In this document: one piece after another, positions 26,401 through 38,400 of the stretch
Position numbering within the stretch: the first letter of the stretch is position 1
Layout of the letters: every line of letters starts with the position of its first letter
Origin: Neostapfia colusana
Taxonomy: Eukaryota; Streptophyta; Magnoliopsida; Poales; Poaceae
Length of the DNA stretch: 64,000 nt
Assembly (NCBI GenBank): GCA_030760725.1
Contig: JASWHV010000012.1
Location: forward strand, 55,087,652-55,151,651
Direction: 5' to 3'
Program-made: the position numbers and the translations under genes
The notes under the pieces: generated by a model
What the model saw: the letters and a program-made list of their open reading frames with translations, nothing else
Told to the model about the DNA's origin: nothing
The model's database searches: none

Positions 26401-29400
26401 TAACTCACGTAGCTTCCCCGTCAAGGATCCTACATTCTAACTACCCACCCAAAATCTATGTTCCTCGGCTAGCTTCCTTACGCTTTGCACCCGTCGAGTA
26501 AGATGCAAAGACCCTTGCTCACTTATCACTACATCCGGGCGATGATGTAGCGCGCTACTAAGGTGGTGGCGATCCGGCCCTTGCTCATTTAACACCATAT
26601 CCGGGTTTCGATATGGCGCGCACTAAGGCGGTGGCGACCCGACCCTTGCCCACTTAACACCATACCCGGGTTTCGATATGGCGCGTCGCTAAGAGGGTTA
26701 CGCCCCAACGAATTTCTATTGGGTTTCATTTCCATGAGAATGGCTAAGTGTAGTTGTTGGCTCGCCAAGCCTATCACAACCCCCTCCTCCTTTACCCGGG
26801 CTTGGGACCGGCTATGTCATTACAACATCGTTTGAACATATCCAACGGAGACTTGAGGAGGCACCAATACGTAACAAGACAATAAGATGGTCCTATAATG
26901 TGAAGAGAGTCATAGGAAGACTAATTTAACATGAGAAAAGTCCTTGAAGAGAGACATGAAGGATTAAAATATCGTGAAAGATTGGACTATAGATAGGAGA
27001 ACATGGAAATTAGCAATTCACACGCCATCATCTTTATTTTTGGTTTATTTTTTTTTACCTTTGTTTTTTCTTCCTCTTTTCCTCTCTTCTTTATTTTCTC
27101 TTTTTTCTTTCCTAGGACTAACACTCTAGCTAAATTGACTTTATTCTCACTAGGAGGAGGGACAAAGACTTATTTAGATTGTAACTTGATCTCTAAGGAG
27201 TGTATTGTGACACAACATAAGCTTGTGGAAGCTTACTTTCACTTTCATGCACGTGTTTTGCGTGACAAAGTGTCAAGACACAAGAATAAAATGATGAAAG
27301 CTGAAAGGGGAAGCACAACAATCCTTTAAGGAGAGATGCTTATGTTAGGATCTTAGGTGAAGAGGGAAGTGCGGATAGCATGTGGTTGAAGATGACAACT
27401 TTCATTAAGAAGGTAGCTAGTGGGATGCTTGGGGTGACAAGATGCAAGAAACATAAAGCTGAAGACATGTGGTGGTGGAATGAGAATGTTAAAAAGGCTA
27501 TTAAGGAGAAGAAAGAGTGCTACAAGAGTTGACATCATAATAGAAGCGCAGGTAGCATGATAAAGTATAAAGAGACCAAGAAAAATGTAAGTCAAGTTCT
27601 GAGTGAAGCAAGGGGTGGGCCTATGTTTAAGTTATATGAGAGACTAGGAACAAAGGAACGCTAGCAATACTCTTGACTTGCACGTTAGTTTGCTTGGTTG
27701 TCAGTCTATTAGGCGCATGAGTAGTGAGCAGCGTTTTCAAGGCGTCGCCTAGGCGTCCAGGCGCTCCGGCTCGGACGTCATGGCCGGCCGCCTCGCCTGG
27801 CCGGTGGTTGCCGCTGCCGCCGTTGCTGTCCTCGCCATCACAGCAGGGCCACCGCCGCCGCTGTGCCGCCTCCACCCGTTGCCACCCCCACCGCCGCCGT
27901 TGCTGTCCTCGCCGCCGCCGTTGCTGTCCTCGCCGTCACAGCAGGGTCGCCGCCCCCGCCGCGGCCGTTGCTGTCCTCGCCGCCGCCATTGCCGCCCTCG
28001 CCGTCGCTCTCTGCTGGCCGCCGGTGGAGGAAGAGAGGGAGTGAGGGAGGAAAGAGTTAGGATTAGGGGTGAGAGCCTGAGTGGTGGTTAGATTCCTTAA
28101 TCGGGCCGACCGCCTGACCGAGCCCGCCGGCCTGACCGCGCCAGCCCACCCTCGCCCATCCGCCGCCGCCCGCCTGCGCCCCTTCGCCCGCCGCCTCTGC
28201 CCGCCTGTGGGCGCCACCCGATTGCTGAACGTGTCCTGGTGCATTGTATGTGCGGCAACAACCTTGTTTCATGCAGAAGGCTGTTTGCTACTGTGCGGAT
28301 CAGGTTGTTAGCATGACGTGCTTATTTAAACTAGTGAGCTGAAGAATAAACTAGTGAGCTGAGTTGAGCACAAGGGAATTGAGTCTGAATAAAATACTTG
28401 AGCTTTTGTTGCCAGTTCCAGCGTATTCAACTTCTCGTATACGCGTGTGTGTTCATTGATTCAGCTCCAACAAGGAAGACAAAAATGACATATACAAGAT
28501 GTCAAAATTTGTGAGAGGAAGATGAGAGATCTCAACCAAGTTAAATGCGTCAAATGCGAGCAAATTGGATTCTAGTGAAGGATCAAAAGACTAAGCATAG
28601 ATTAAGAGATTACTTTTATGAGTTATTAAATTATGAGAATGAGAATTCCGCCTATGTTGTAATGATAGCTAGTCACAAGTTCGAAAAAAAGGAGCGATTA
28701 TGATAGGTTTAGCGAGCCAACAACTACACCTAGCAATTCTCATGGTAGCCTACCCCAATGTATTTGGTACAATAGGCTTTATTGTTGTCGTTGTTGAAAT
28801 TATGAGAATGAGAGCACTATGCTCGAGTTGGATGACTTCTTTGCTGACACCAACAGATGGCTTGTGCTGAGGATAAAAGAGCTTAAGGTTAAGGAGGCTG
28901 TAAAAAAGATGAAAGGAGGAAAGACCTTTGGTCCCGATGATGTCCCCATTGAGGTATGAAGATGTTTTGGAGACGTGGCAATTGTATGGCTAGCTAACCT
29001 ATTCAACCACATTTTTGGTCAAACAAGATGTTTGAAAAATGGAGAAAAAATATATTAGTACCTATCTTTAAGAATAAAGGAGATATTCAAAGTTATACTG
29101 ATTAACAAGGAATTAAGTTTATGAGCCATACTATGAAGCTTTCATAGAGTGGTTGAACATCATTTGAGAAGAGGGATGAATATCACTAAAAAAACAATGG
29201 TTTTATGCCTCAGAGATCTACTATGGCGACAATTTTCTTGCTTCATGGACTTATGGGAGTAGAAATGGCTAAATATGTTTTTCATTGACTTAGAGAAGGT
29301 ATATGATATGATACCAAAGATAACGCTAGAGAAACATAAAGTCATAACAAAATACATTATTCTTATCAAATATATGTATGATAATTTTTTGACAAGTGTT

Positions 29401-32400
29401 CGTGTAAATGACGCCAATGCTTTTCCAATCACAATAAAACTACACCAAGGGTTAGCCCTGAGCCCATACATTTGTTTCTTAGTGATGGATGAGATGTCGA
29501 AGGATATATAAGTAGATATTTTTTGATGTATGCTCTTTATGGATGATGTGGTGTTGGTAGATGGAACTGAGGATGACGTCAATAAGAAATTAGAGCTATG
29601 GAGGTAGACTTAGAAATTAAGAAGTTTAGGTTTAGTAGGACCAAGACCGAGTATATGAGGTGTGACTTTAGTTGTGTTCAGCCGCTGCTCGCTCGTCCGG
29701 CGCTCGCCTCAGGTGCCTGTATGGTTGCCTAGGCGCTTAGGCAAGAGATGGGCATCCAGGCGCCCGACAGGCGCCTAGGTGTCCAGACTCCCAATTACAA
29801 GCTTGGTTGTGTTGGATGCGAAGAGGGAAATGTTAGTCTAGAAGGACAAATAATGGCTAAGAGGGACTCCTCTTGATACTTCAGATCAATGCTGTAAAGC
29901 AATGACGATATCGATGATGATGTTTGCCACAAGATCAAGTAAGAATGGATGGATGAAGTGGCGGTAGACATTTAAAATTCTATGTGACAAGGTCTCATAC
30001 AAGCTAAAATATAAGTTTAATAGGATGGTGATCATACACGATGCTATATGATGCAGAATATCGGTCAACTAAAAAAATAACATATCCAACAAATGAGTGT
30101 CGTAGAGATGTGCATGCTATGGTGGATATACAGCCATATAAGAAAAACCAAATTAGGAATGGGGTAATACGTAATAGGATAGGGTGACAATGATTGAAAA
30201 GATTCTAGTCCAACACCGGTTAAGGTGGTTTCGACATATCCAACACAGACCTACAAAAGCACAAATTAACAGTAGTATCCTAAAAGGTAGGGAAGATATT
30301 ATAAGAGGCAGAGTACGACCGAAGTTGAGATGAGAGGAGCCGGTAAAATGGGATTTAAGGGATTGGAACGTATCTAGATATTTGGTTTTTGATAGGGGTG
30401 CATGAAAATCAACAATTAACGTGCCGGAATCCTAGTTTACTTGTACTTTGTTTACTTTCTCTTTCTCGTTCTTTTGGTTTTCATAACTAGCCTACCCAAA
30501 TGTGTTTGGGATAAAGGCTTTGTTGTTGTTTTTTCTTTCCTTCTTCCTTTTTTTGGTTGTTTGTCTTTTTGGTTCCAAGCCCGGGTAAAGGAGGAGGGGT
30601 TGTGATAGGCTTGGCGAGCCAACAACTACACTTAGCCATTCTCATGGAAATGAAACCCAATAGAAATTTGTTGGGGCGTAACCCTCTTAGCGATGCACCA
30701 TATCGGAACCCGGGTATGGTGTTAAGTGGTCAAGGGCCGGGTCGCCACCGCCTTAGTAGCGCGCCATATCGGAACCCGGATATGGTGTTAAATGAGCAAG
30801 GGCCGGATCGCCACCACCTTAGTGGCGCGCTACATCATCGCCCGGATGTAGTGATAAGTGAGCAAGGGTCTTTGCATCTTACTCGACGGGTGCAAAGCGT
30901 AAGGAAGCTAGCTGAGTAACATAGATTTCGGGTGGGTAGTTGGAATGTAGGATCCTTGACGAGGAAGCTACGTGAGTTAGTAGATGTTGCCATTAGGAGA
31001 CGAGTAAATATCCTTTGTGTACAAGAGACTAGATGGACGGGTCAAAAGGCGAGAGAAGTCAAGAATACCGGTTTCAAGCTTTGGTATTCTGGATCGGCTG
31101 GGACTAGAAATGGCGTAGGTGTTCTAATAGATAAGAGTCTTAAGGATGGAGTAGTGGATGTTCGAAGACGAGGGGATAGGATCATCTTAATCAAGATAGT
31201 AATTGGGGACATTGTCTTGAACGTCATTAGTGCTTATGCCCCACAAGTTGGGCTCAACATGAGTGCTAAGAGGCAATTTCGGGAGGACTTGGAGGATATG
31301 GTTAGTAGTGTACCAATAACCGAGAAACTCCTCATAGGAGGAGATCTCAATGGTCATGTGGTGCAACTAACCTAGGATTTGAGGGAGTACATGGAGGCTT
31401 TGGATGCGGCAATAGAAATCAAGAGGGTAAGGACATCCTAGACTTTGCCGTAGCCTATGATCTGTTGGTAGCTAACACCCTCTTTAGGAAGAGGCAATCT
31501 CACCTAGTGACCTTTAGTAGTGCCCAACACTCTAGCCAGATTGACTTTGTCCTCACTAGGAGAAGGGATAGACAGGAGTGTCTAGATTGTAAGGTGATCC
31601 CCGGGGAGTGTGTTGTGACAACATAAGGTTGTGGTAGTTGACTTTCGCTTCCATACATGTTCTTTACGGGATAAAGGTGTCAAAATCACAAGAACAAAGT
31701 GGTGGAAGTTGAAAGGAGAATCACAAGAATCCTTTAAAAATAGGGTGATCACAGAAGGACCCTGAGCAGAAAATGGAGATGCAGATAGTATGTGGGTGAA
31801 GATGACAACTTGCATTAGGAAGGTAGCTAGTGAGGTGTTTGGTGTGACAAAAGGAAGGAAACTTGTAGATAAAGACACTTGGTGGTGGAATGAGGATGTA
31901 CAAAAAGCCATTAAGGAGAAAAAGGAGCGTTTCAAGAGTTGGCATAATGATAGAAACATAGGCAACATGCTTAAGTACAAGGAGGCCAAGAAAAATGCAA
32001 GGCGGGCTGTGAGTAAGGCAAGAGGACAAGTCTATGATGAGTTATATGAGAGACTACAGACAAAAGAAGGTGAAAAGAACATATACAAGATAACAAAAAT
32101 CCACGAGAGAAAGATGAGGGATTTCAATCAAGTTAAATGCATCAAAGATGAGACTGACCGCATTCTAGTGAAGGATGAAGAGATTAAGAAGAGATGGCGG
32201 GATTACTTTAATGTGCTATTCAATGATGGGAATGGGAGCACTATGGTTGAGTTGGATGACTCCTTTGAGGACTCCAACAGGCGGTTTGTGTGGAGGATAC
32301 AAGAGTTTGAGATTAAGGAGGCCTTAAAAAGGATGAAAGGAGGAAAGGCTCTCGGTCCTGATGATGTCCCTATTGGGGTGTGGAGATGCCTTGGGGACGT

Positions 32401-35400
32401 GTCAATAGTATGGCTCACAAAGCTATTCAACCACATTTTTCAGTCAAACAAGATGCCTGAAGAATGGAGGAAAAGTATATTAGTACCTATCTTCAAAAAT
32501 AAAAGAGATATTCAAAGTTGTACTAATTATTGAGGGATTAAGCTTATGAGTCATACTATGAATCTTTGGTAGAGAGTGATTGAACACCGCCCGAGGAAAG
32601 TGACCAATGTCACTAAAAACCAGTTTGGTTTTATGCCTGGGAGGTCTACAATGGAGGCGATTTTCTTGTTTCGTCAGCTTATGGAGAGATATAGGGAGCA
32701 GAAAAAGGACTTGCATATGGTGTTCATTGACTTGGAGAAGGCGTACGACAAGATACCAAGGTCAGTCATGTGGTGGGCACTAGAGAAACATAAAGTGCTA
32801 ACAAAGTACATTACCCTTATCAAGGATATGTACAATAATGTTAGGACAAGCGTGCGCGTAAGTGATAGTGAGACTGATGCATTTCCTATCACGGTAGGAC
32901 TACATCAAGGATCAACTTTGAGCCCATACATCTTTTCCTTGGTGATGGATGAGGTGTCGAAGGATATACAAGGGGATGTCCTTTGGTGCATGCTCTTTGC
33001 CGATGATGTAGTGCTTGTAGATGAAACTAGGGATGGTGTTGATAAGAAATTAGAGTTATGGAGACAAACCTTAGAGTCCAAGGGGTTTAGACTTAGTAGG
33101 ACCAAGACCGAATATATGAGGTGTGACTTTATTGGTGTTGCTCGTGAAGAGGGAAATGTTAGTCTACAAGGACAAATAATACCTAGAAGGGACTCTTTCC
33201 GATACTTAGGATCAATGTTACAAAGCAATGGCGATATTGATGAGGATGTTTACCACAGAATCAAGGTAGGGTGGATGAAATTGCGACAAGCCTCTGGAAT
33301 CCTATGTGATAGGAAAGTCCCACAAAAGCTAAAAGGGAAGTTCTATAGGACGGTGATCAGATCCGCGATGCTTTATGGGGTGGAATGTTGGCCAACTAAA
33401 CGGCAACATGTCCAACAAATGAGTGTCGCAGAGATGCACATGCTACGGTGGATGTACGGGCACACAAGAAGAGGCCGAATAAGGAATGAGACGATTCGTG
33501 ATAAGGTAGGGGTGGCGCCGATTGAAGAGAAGTTAGTCCAACATCGACTTAGGTGGTTTGGACATATCTAGCGGAGGCCTCCAGAAGCACCGATTAACAG
33601 TGAGATTTGAAGAGGTAGAGAAAATATTAGGAGGGGTAGAGGACGACCAAGGTTGACCTGGGAGGAGGCGGTAAAACGAGATTTGAGAGATTAGAATGTA
33701 TCCAGAGACTTAGCTCATGATAGGACCGCATGGAAAGTAACAATTCATGTGCCAGAACCTTAGTCTTGTTTCTTTTTCTTTTTTTTTTCTTCTCCTTTTT
33801 TCTTTTCTTTTTCTTTTTTTTTCTTTTTTTCTTGTTCTTATATCTCTTCCTCTCTTTTACTTCATTGATATTGGGTTTCATGTCTAGCCGACCCCAACAT
33901 GCTTGGGATAAAGGCTTGGTTGTTGTTGTTGTTTGTTGTTGTTGCTACCCCAAGTTCCCAACCTGTTTGGGACTAAAAGTCTGTTGTTGTTGTGACAGCT
34001 ACATGTCGTTTGGAAAGAGCCTAAGAAAGTTCTATGGCCATAATGAATGAACAGTGCTGGATTCCAGTCTGATCCGAGTTTACTAGACAGAATTTATCAT
34101 GCTCTTTGTTCTTTTCGGTTCACAGAATGTTAAATTGAGCTTCCAGATTTGAATTCGACCTTGATTTGTATAATTCCTGTTTCTCAGGTTGAGGTCATTC
34201 ATAATTGTAGCGTTCTCGCTACCGTTGGCCTAAGAATGGCAAGTACCCCTGGAGTCAGTGCGACCCTTTTTGATGCACTTGCTAAGGTATTTAATGATCT
34301 AATTTGGTAGCTGAGGTACTTTTCTTGGGGCCAGATATTAATATACCCTAAAATGAATGTTCCAGGCAAATATTAATGTAAGGGCAATAGCCCAAGGTTC
34401 CAGTGAATACAACATTACTGTTGTATTGAAGCAAGAAGACTGTGTAAGGGCTCTTAGAGCTGCCCACTCAAGGTTCTTCCTCTCAAAAACCACGCTGGCC
34501 GTTGGAATTGTAGGACCTGGGTTGATTGGTCGCACACTGCTTAATCAGCTGAAGGATCAGGTATATAAAATCAACTGAACTCCACATCCCTGTGTTCCAG
34601 ATTATGCAATAATTACCTTCCATTATTTTATATGCTCATCATTTTAAAATGTTTAGAATTTTGGAGCAGCTAGCCATCATGTGCTGTTCCCCTCATCCAT
34701 AGCTTCCTCCTAGCCACTTATACTGCTGTCTCCAGTTTGCACCTTTGCCCCTTCTGTCGGCCATCCTTATCTTACACTCATGCAGTGTAACATGTAATTA
34801 TAGTACTGTAGTATTGTAGAAGCGTTGTCACTTGTAACTTGTGCCGTGTATAATCTCTTATGCTTCAGTTTCAGTTTTTTACTGGTGTACTAGATTTATA
34901 GTAGGAAAGAGCAGCGCGGTGCATGTAGCTCCTGCTTGCGCAGAGTCCGGGGAAGGGTCTGACCCACTTGGGTCTTTTGTACGCAGCCTTTCGCTGCATT
35001 TCTACAAGAGGCTATTTACAGGACTTGAACCCATGATCTCATGGTCACAGTCAAGCTTTACCACTGTACTAGATTTACAGTGGATCGCCCAAATAGGTTT
35101 TATCTGATCCATTAATTTACTATTTGTGGAAAAGCAGTTTATCTTGTGCCATTTCTTTTTTCTTTGTTTGGGCTTCATTTTTACTTTTCGCATCATCTAA
35201 ATTATCCTGCAGGCTGCTGTTCTCAAGGAAAATATGAACATTGATTTGCGTATCATGGGAATAACTGGTTCAAGAACAATGATTTTGAGTGATGTGTAAG
35301 TAAATTAATCTATCATCCTCTTCTTTCCTTTGATCTTTCCTGAACTCTAAGCTGAATAGATTTATTTAGTTGTTCTTATTGTATCAACATTTATCTTAAG

Positions 35401-38400
35401 TGACCTACTGAGTGAGAGGCACAGTTTTGTGCATACATTATGTGTTGGTAAATTGTACTTCGGCCAGAATTTCATGATTGACAATAACATATGTAAAGCC
35501 TATGTTTGGTGGGCGCATGTCTGGTGCCAACCTACGAAATGTTGGAAACATGCAAACTCCACTGTGAACCGACAAGTTGTGTTCCAGCGACCAGGATGAT
35601 AGCAAATCCAGCGCAATGACGCGTGCAATAAATGTACAAGAAGTAAGATTGTGGATGCAAAATGTGATGGTAAAAGAGTTATGTTAATCCTATCCATTAT
35701 GCTGTGATGCAGTGGTGTGGTTCCAAGGTTCTAACATTTGCCTTGTTTCCACCTGATTCGCTCCCTGTTGCTTGTGCTCTCATGTTTCAACTTTCAAACA
35801 ATCCCATTCACTGCTGTTGTTCGTTTTGTAAATGATTCTTATATGTTTTCTTTTTGTAGAGGAATAGATTTGTCCGAGTGGAAAGAGAAGCTAGAAACTG
35901 AAGCAGAACCAGCCAATCTGGAGAAGTTTGTTCACCATTTTGCTGAGAATCATCTCTTCCCAAATAGAGTTTTGGTGGATTGCACAGCAGACACAAGTGT
36001 TGCATCTAACTATTATGATTGGCTTAAGAAAGGAATCCATGTCATAACTCCGAACAAGAAAGCCAATTCAGGGCCGCTAGACAGGGTAATCATTTTGATA
36101 GAAAAGAAAAAGAAAAAATATGTGTTCTTCTCGGCATTTCTTAAGTTTGGTAGGATATTAAATTATTATGATTCTAGAACATCAATAGCTGAACCAATAA
36201 GCATCACCAACAGCAGAGCTAGATGGAAACATCTGAGGGCCAATAACACTTAGAAACACAGGCATATTGACTCAACTGTTTACAAAGCAAGTTTCTTAGT
36301 GTTTACTGTACAAAGCAGGAGCATTGAGTAAGTTATGATGTTTTGCAAAGTATGCCTCCATTTGTGATTTCAATTTCATAGTTGCAGAGCAGTTTATATA
36401 TGGATGGAGACAAAACTCACTCGAATATGGTAAATAAAACTCGCACAAATTGCCGGTAAGAGCTTTAATTCATAGAGGATAACTGCTACTAACTCATTGG
36501 ATTGCTTAAAAAGAGTTTAATTGTATTGGAACAAATATGTAAAATGATGTGAATGAAATTCCAGCCTATACGAACTGTAAAAAAGGACCTTGGCCTCCAT
36601 AAGGCTCATGCACTAAGCAACTAACATGGAGTTGCTAAGAATTCATATGCTATGTCACTAATGCGGCTACATTTTAATGCTGTTGGTGTCTTTGCTGACC
36701 AACATTTCTTTGGGCATGCAGTATCTGAAACTCAGGAATCTTCAACGTGCATCTTATACACATTACTTCTATGAAGCAACTGTTGGTGCTGGTCTCCCTA
36801 TCATTAGCACTCTGCGAGGTCTCCTGGAGACAGGTGACAAGATATTGCATATTGAAGGGATTTTCAGGTCTGTGTGGGCTTTGAATGTTTATGTTAGCAC
36901 ACTTTTAATCAATTTTTTATATTTAAGTATGAACCAAGAGAAATATTTTGATAGTACAGAAATTTTTAGTGAACTCAAAACCATTGTTGATTAAGTGATT
37001 TTGTCTGATAGCACATTTACTGTTCACTTAATGTTGATCACATTCATTTTATCTATTAAATATGGTATTGTCATTAACATGTTTAACTGTTTGACTGCAG
37101 TGGGACATTGAGTTATATTTTTAACAATTTCGAAGGAGCAAGAACCTTTAGTAATGTTGTGGCTGAAGCTAAAGAAGCTGGATACACTGAGCCTGATCCA
37201 AGAGATGATTTATCTGGTACTGATGTTGCCAGAAAGGTATTTCTTTTTCCCGCTTAACCTTTTCTATTTTTCCTTTAGGGGAATGATTACGTTGTCGTTT
37301 CCTCCAGAAGCTTATGTATGTAACATCACAATATCACTTTTGTTTTTAGTTTTTCAAAATCTGTGAGACAATATGTCTGCAGTCTAATTGTTGCTCTCAA
37401 ATGCACTTCACCTTTATATTCTCCACTTTGTGGATCAAGAAAATATATTATGAGTAATATTTTACATGAACAGGTGTGCTGAGACCTAGAGGGGCATTTT
37501 AGTCTTTGCCCTTTGCTTATTATTAATGGAAATTACTTTTACTGAGCAGGTCATCATCCTTGCAAGAGAATCTGGTTTGAGGCTTGAGCTCTCTGATATT
37601 CCCGTTAGGAGTCTTGTGCCAGAGGCACTGAGAGTAAGTTTTAGGCGTTTTTAATAAGTTACAACTCTGATCTGTTAATTGTACTTTGCTAACTGAATCT
37701 TCCTTATGCAGTCATGCACATCAGCTAATGAATACATGCAAAAGCTACCGTCCTTTGATCAGGACTGGGCAAGAGAGCGGAAAGATGCTGAAGCTGCAGG
37801 AGAAGTGAGTTCATCTATCTGTCAGTTAATTCTAATAATTTATGTGGTTGTTAGTAGGAACTAGGAAGTACTGATATTCTATTAGTTTCCATTTGCATAT
37901 TACCTCATCAAAATCAGGCAGTTGGCTGCCTTGGCTGCTCCTTAGTGATTGGTGCATAGAGAAGAGTAGTGTAGGAATGCTTAATTTTTTTTACCTTTTG
38001 AAGCCATGGGAATTCTTTAAATATAAGTAGGGCGGTACTGAACTCTGACTATCTTGGAAACTCACTGTAAACAGTTTCTCGGGAGGTAAACAAATTGTTA
38101 CACCTCAGGTTTGAGCCCCTCTACTGGAGATACTAACCAGCCAATCTGTTGCCTCTGTTCGAATTATTTGCATTTTTCAGCAACCAAAATAAAGAATTGA
38201 CATGATGTATCATTATCTCCCAATATCCATTTTCATAAAATCAGACTCATTGTTGTCATTGATCCTAGTACAAACCATTTGCATTTGGAATACATTGTTT
38301 ACAAAATTGAACTGACTTCTGTATTAAGGTCCTGCGATATGTTGGAGTGGTGGATGTGGTCAACAAGAAGGGACAGGTAGAATTGCGGCGATACAAGAGG

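Larger units (their letters stand above)
27117..30540 (+). mobile_element. LINE C2, degenerate RTE LINE with further insertions
   Basis: From ACACTCTAGCTAAATTGACT onward the sequence follows the RTE ORF from the end of the endonuclease through the RT. It reaches a tail motif (CTACCCAAATGTGTTTGGGA) and GTT repeats near 30490-30530. Stops and indels are frequent, so it is an old copy, 5' truncated. Three later insertions are visible, at about 27657-28469, 28645-28796 and 29679-29805. No protein is expected. Confidence 0.72.

Noticed and set aside
27724..28311. Proline/arginine-rich frames on both strands
   Set aside because: They lie in a GC-rich simple-sequence insertion within a dead LINE, with no motif or consistent start.
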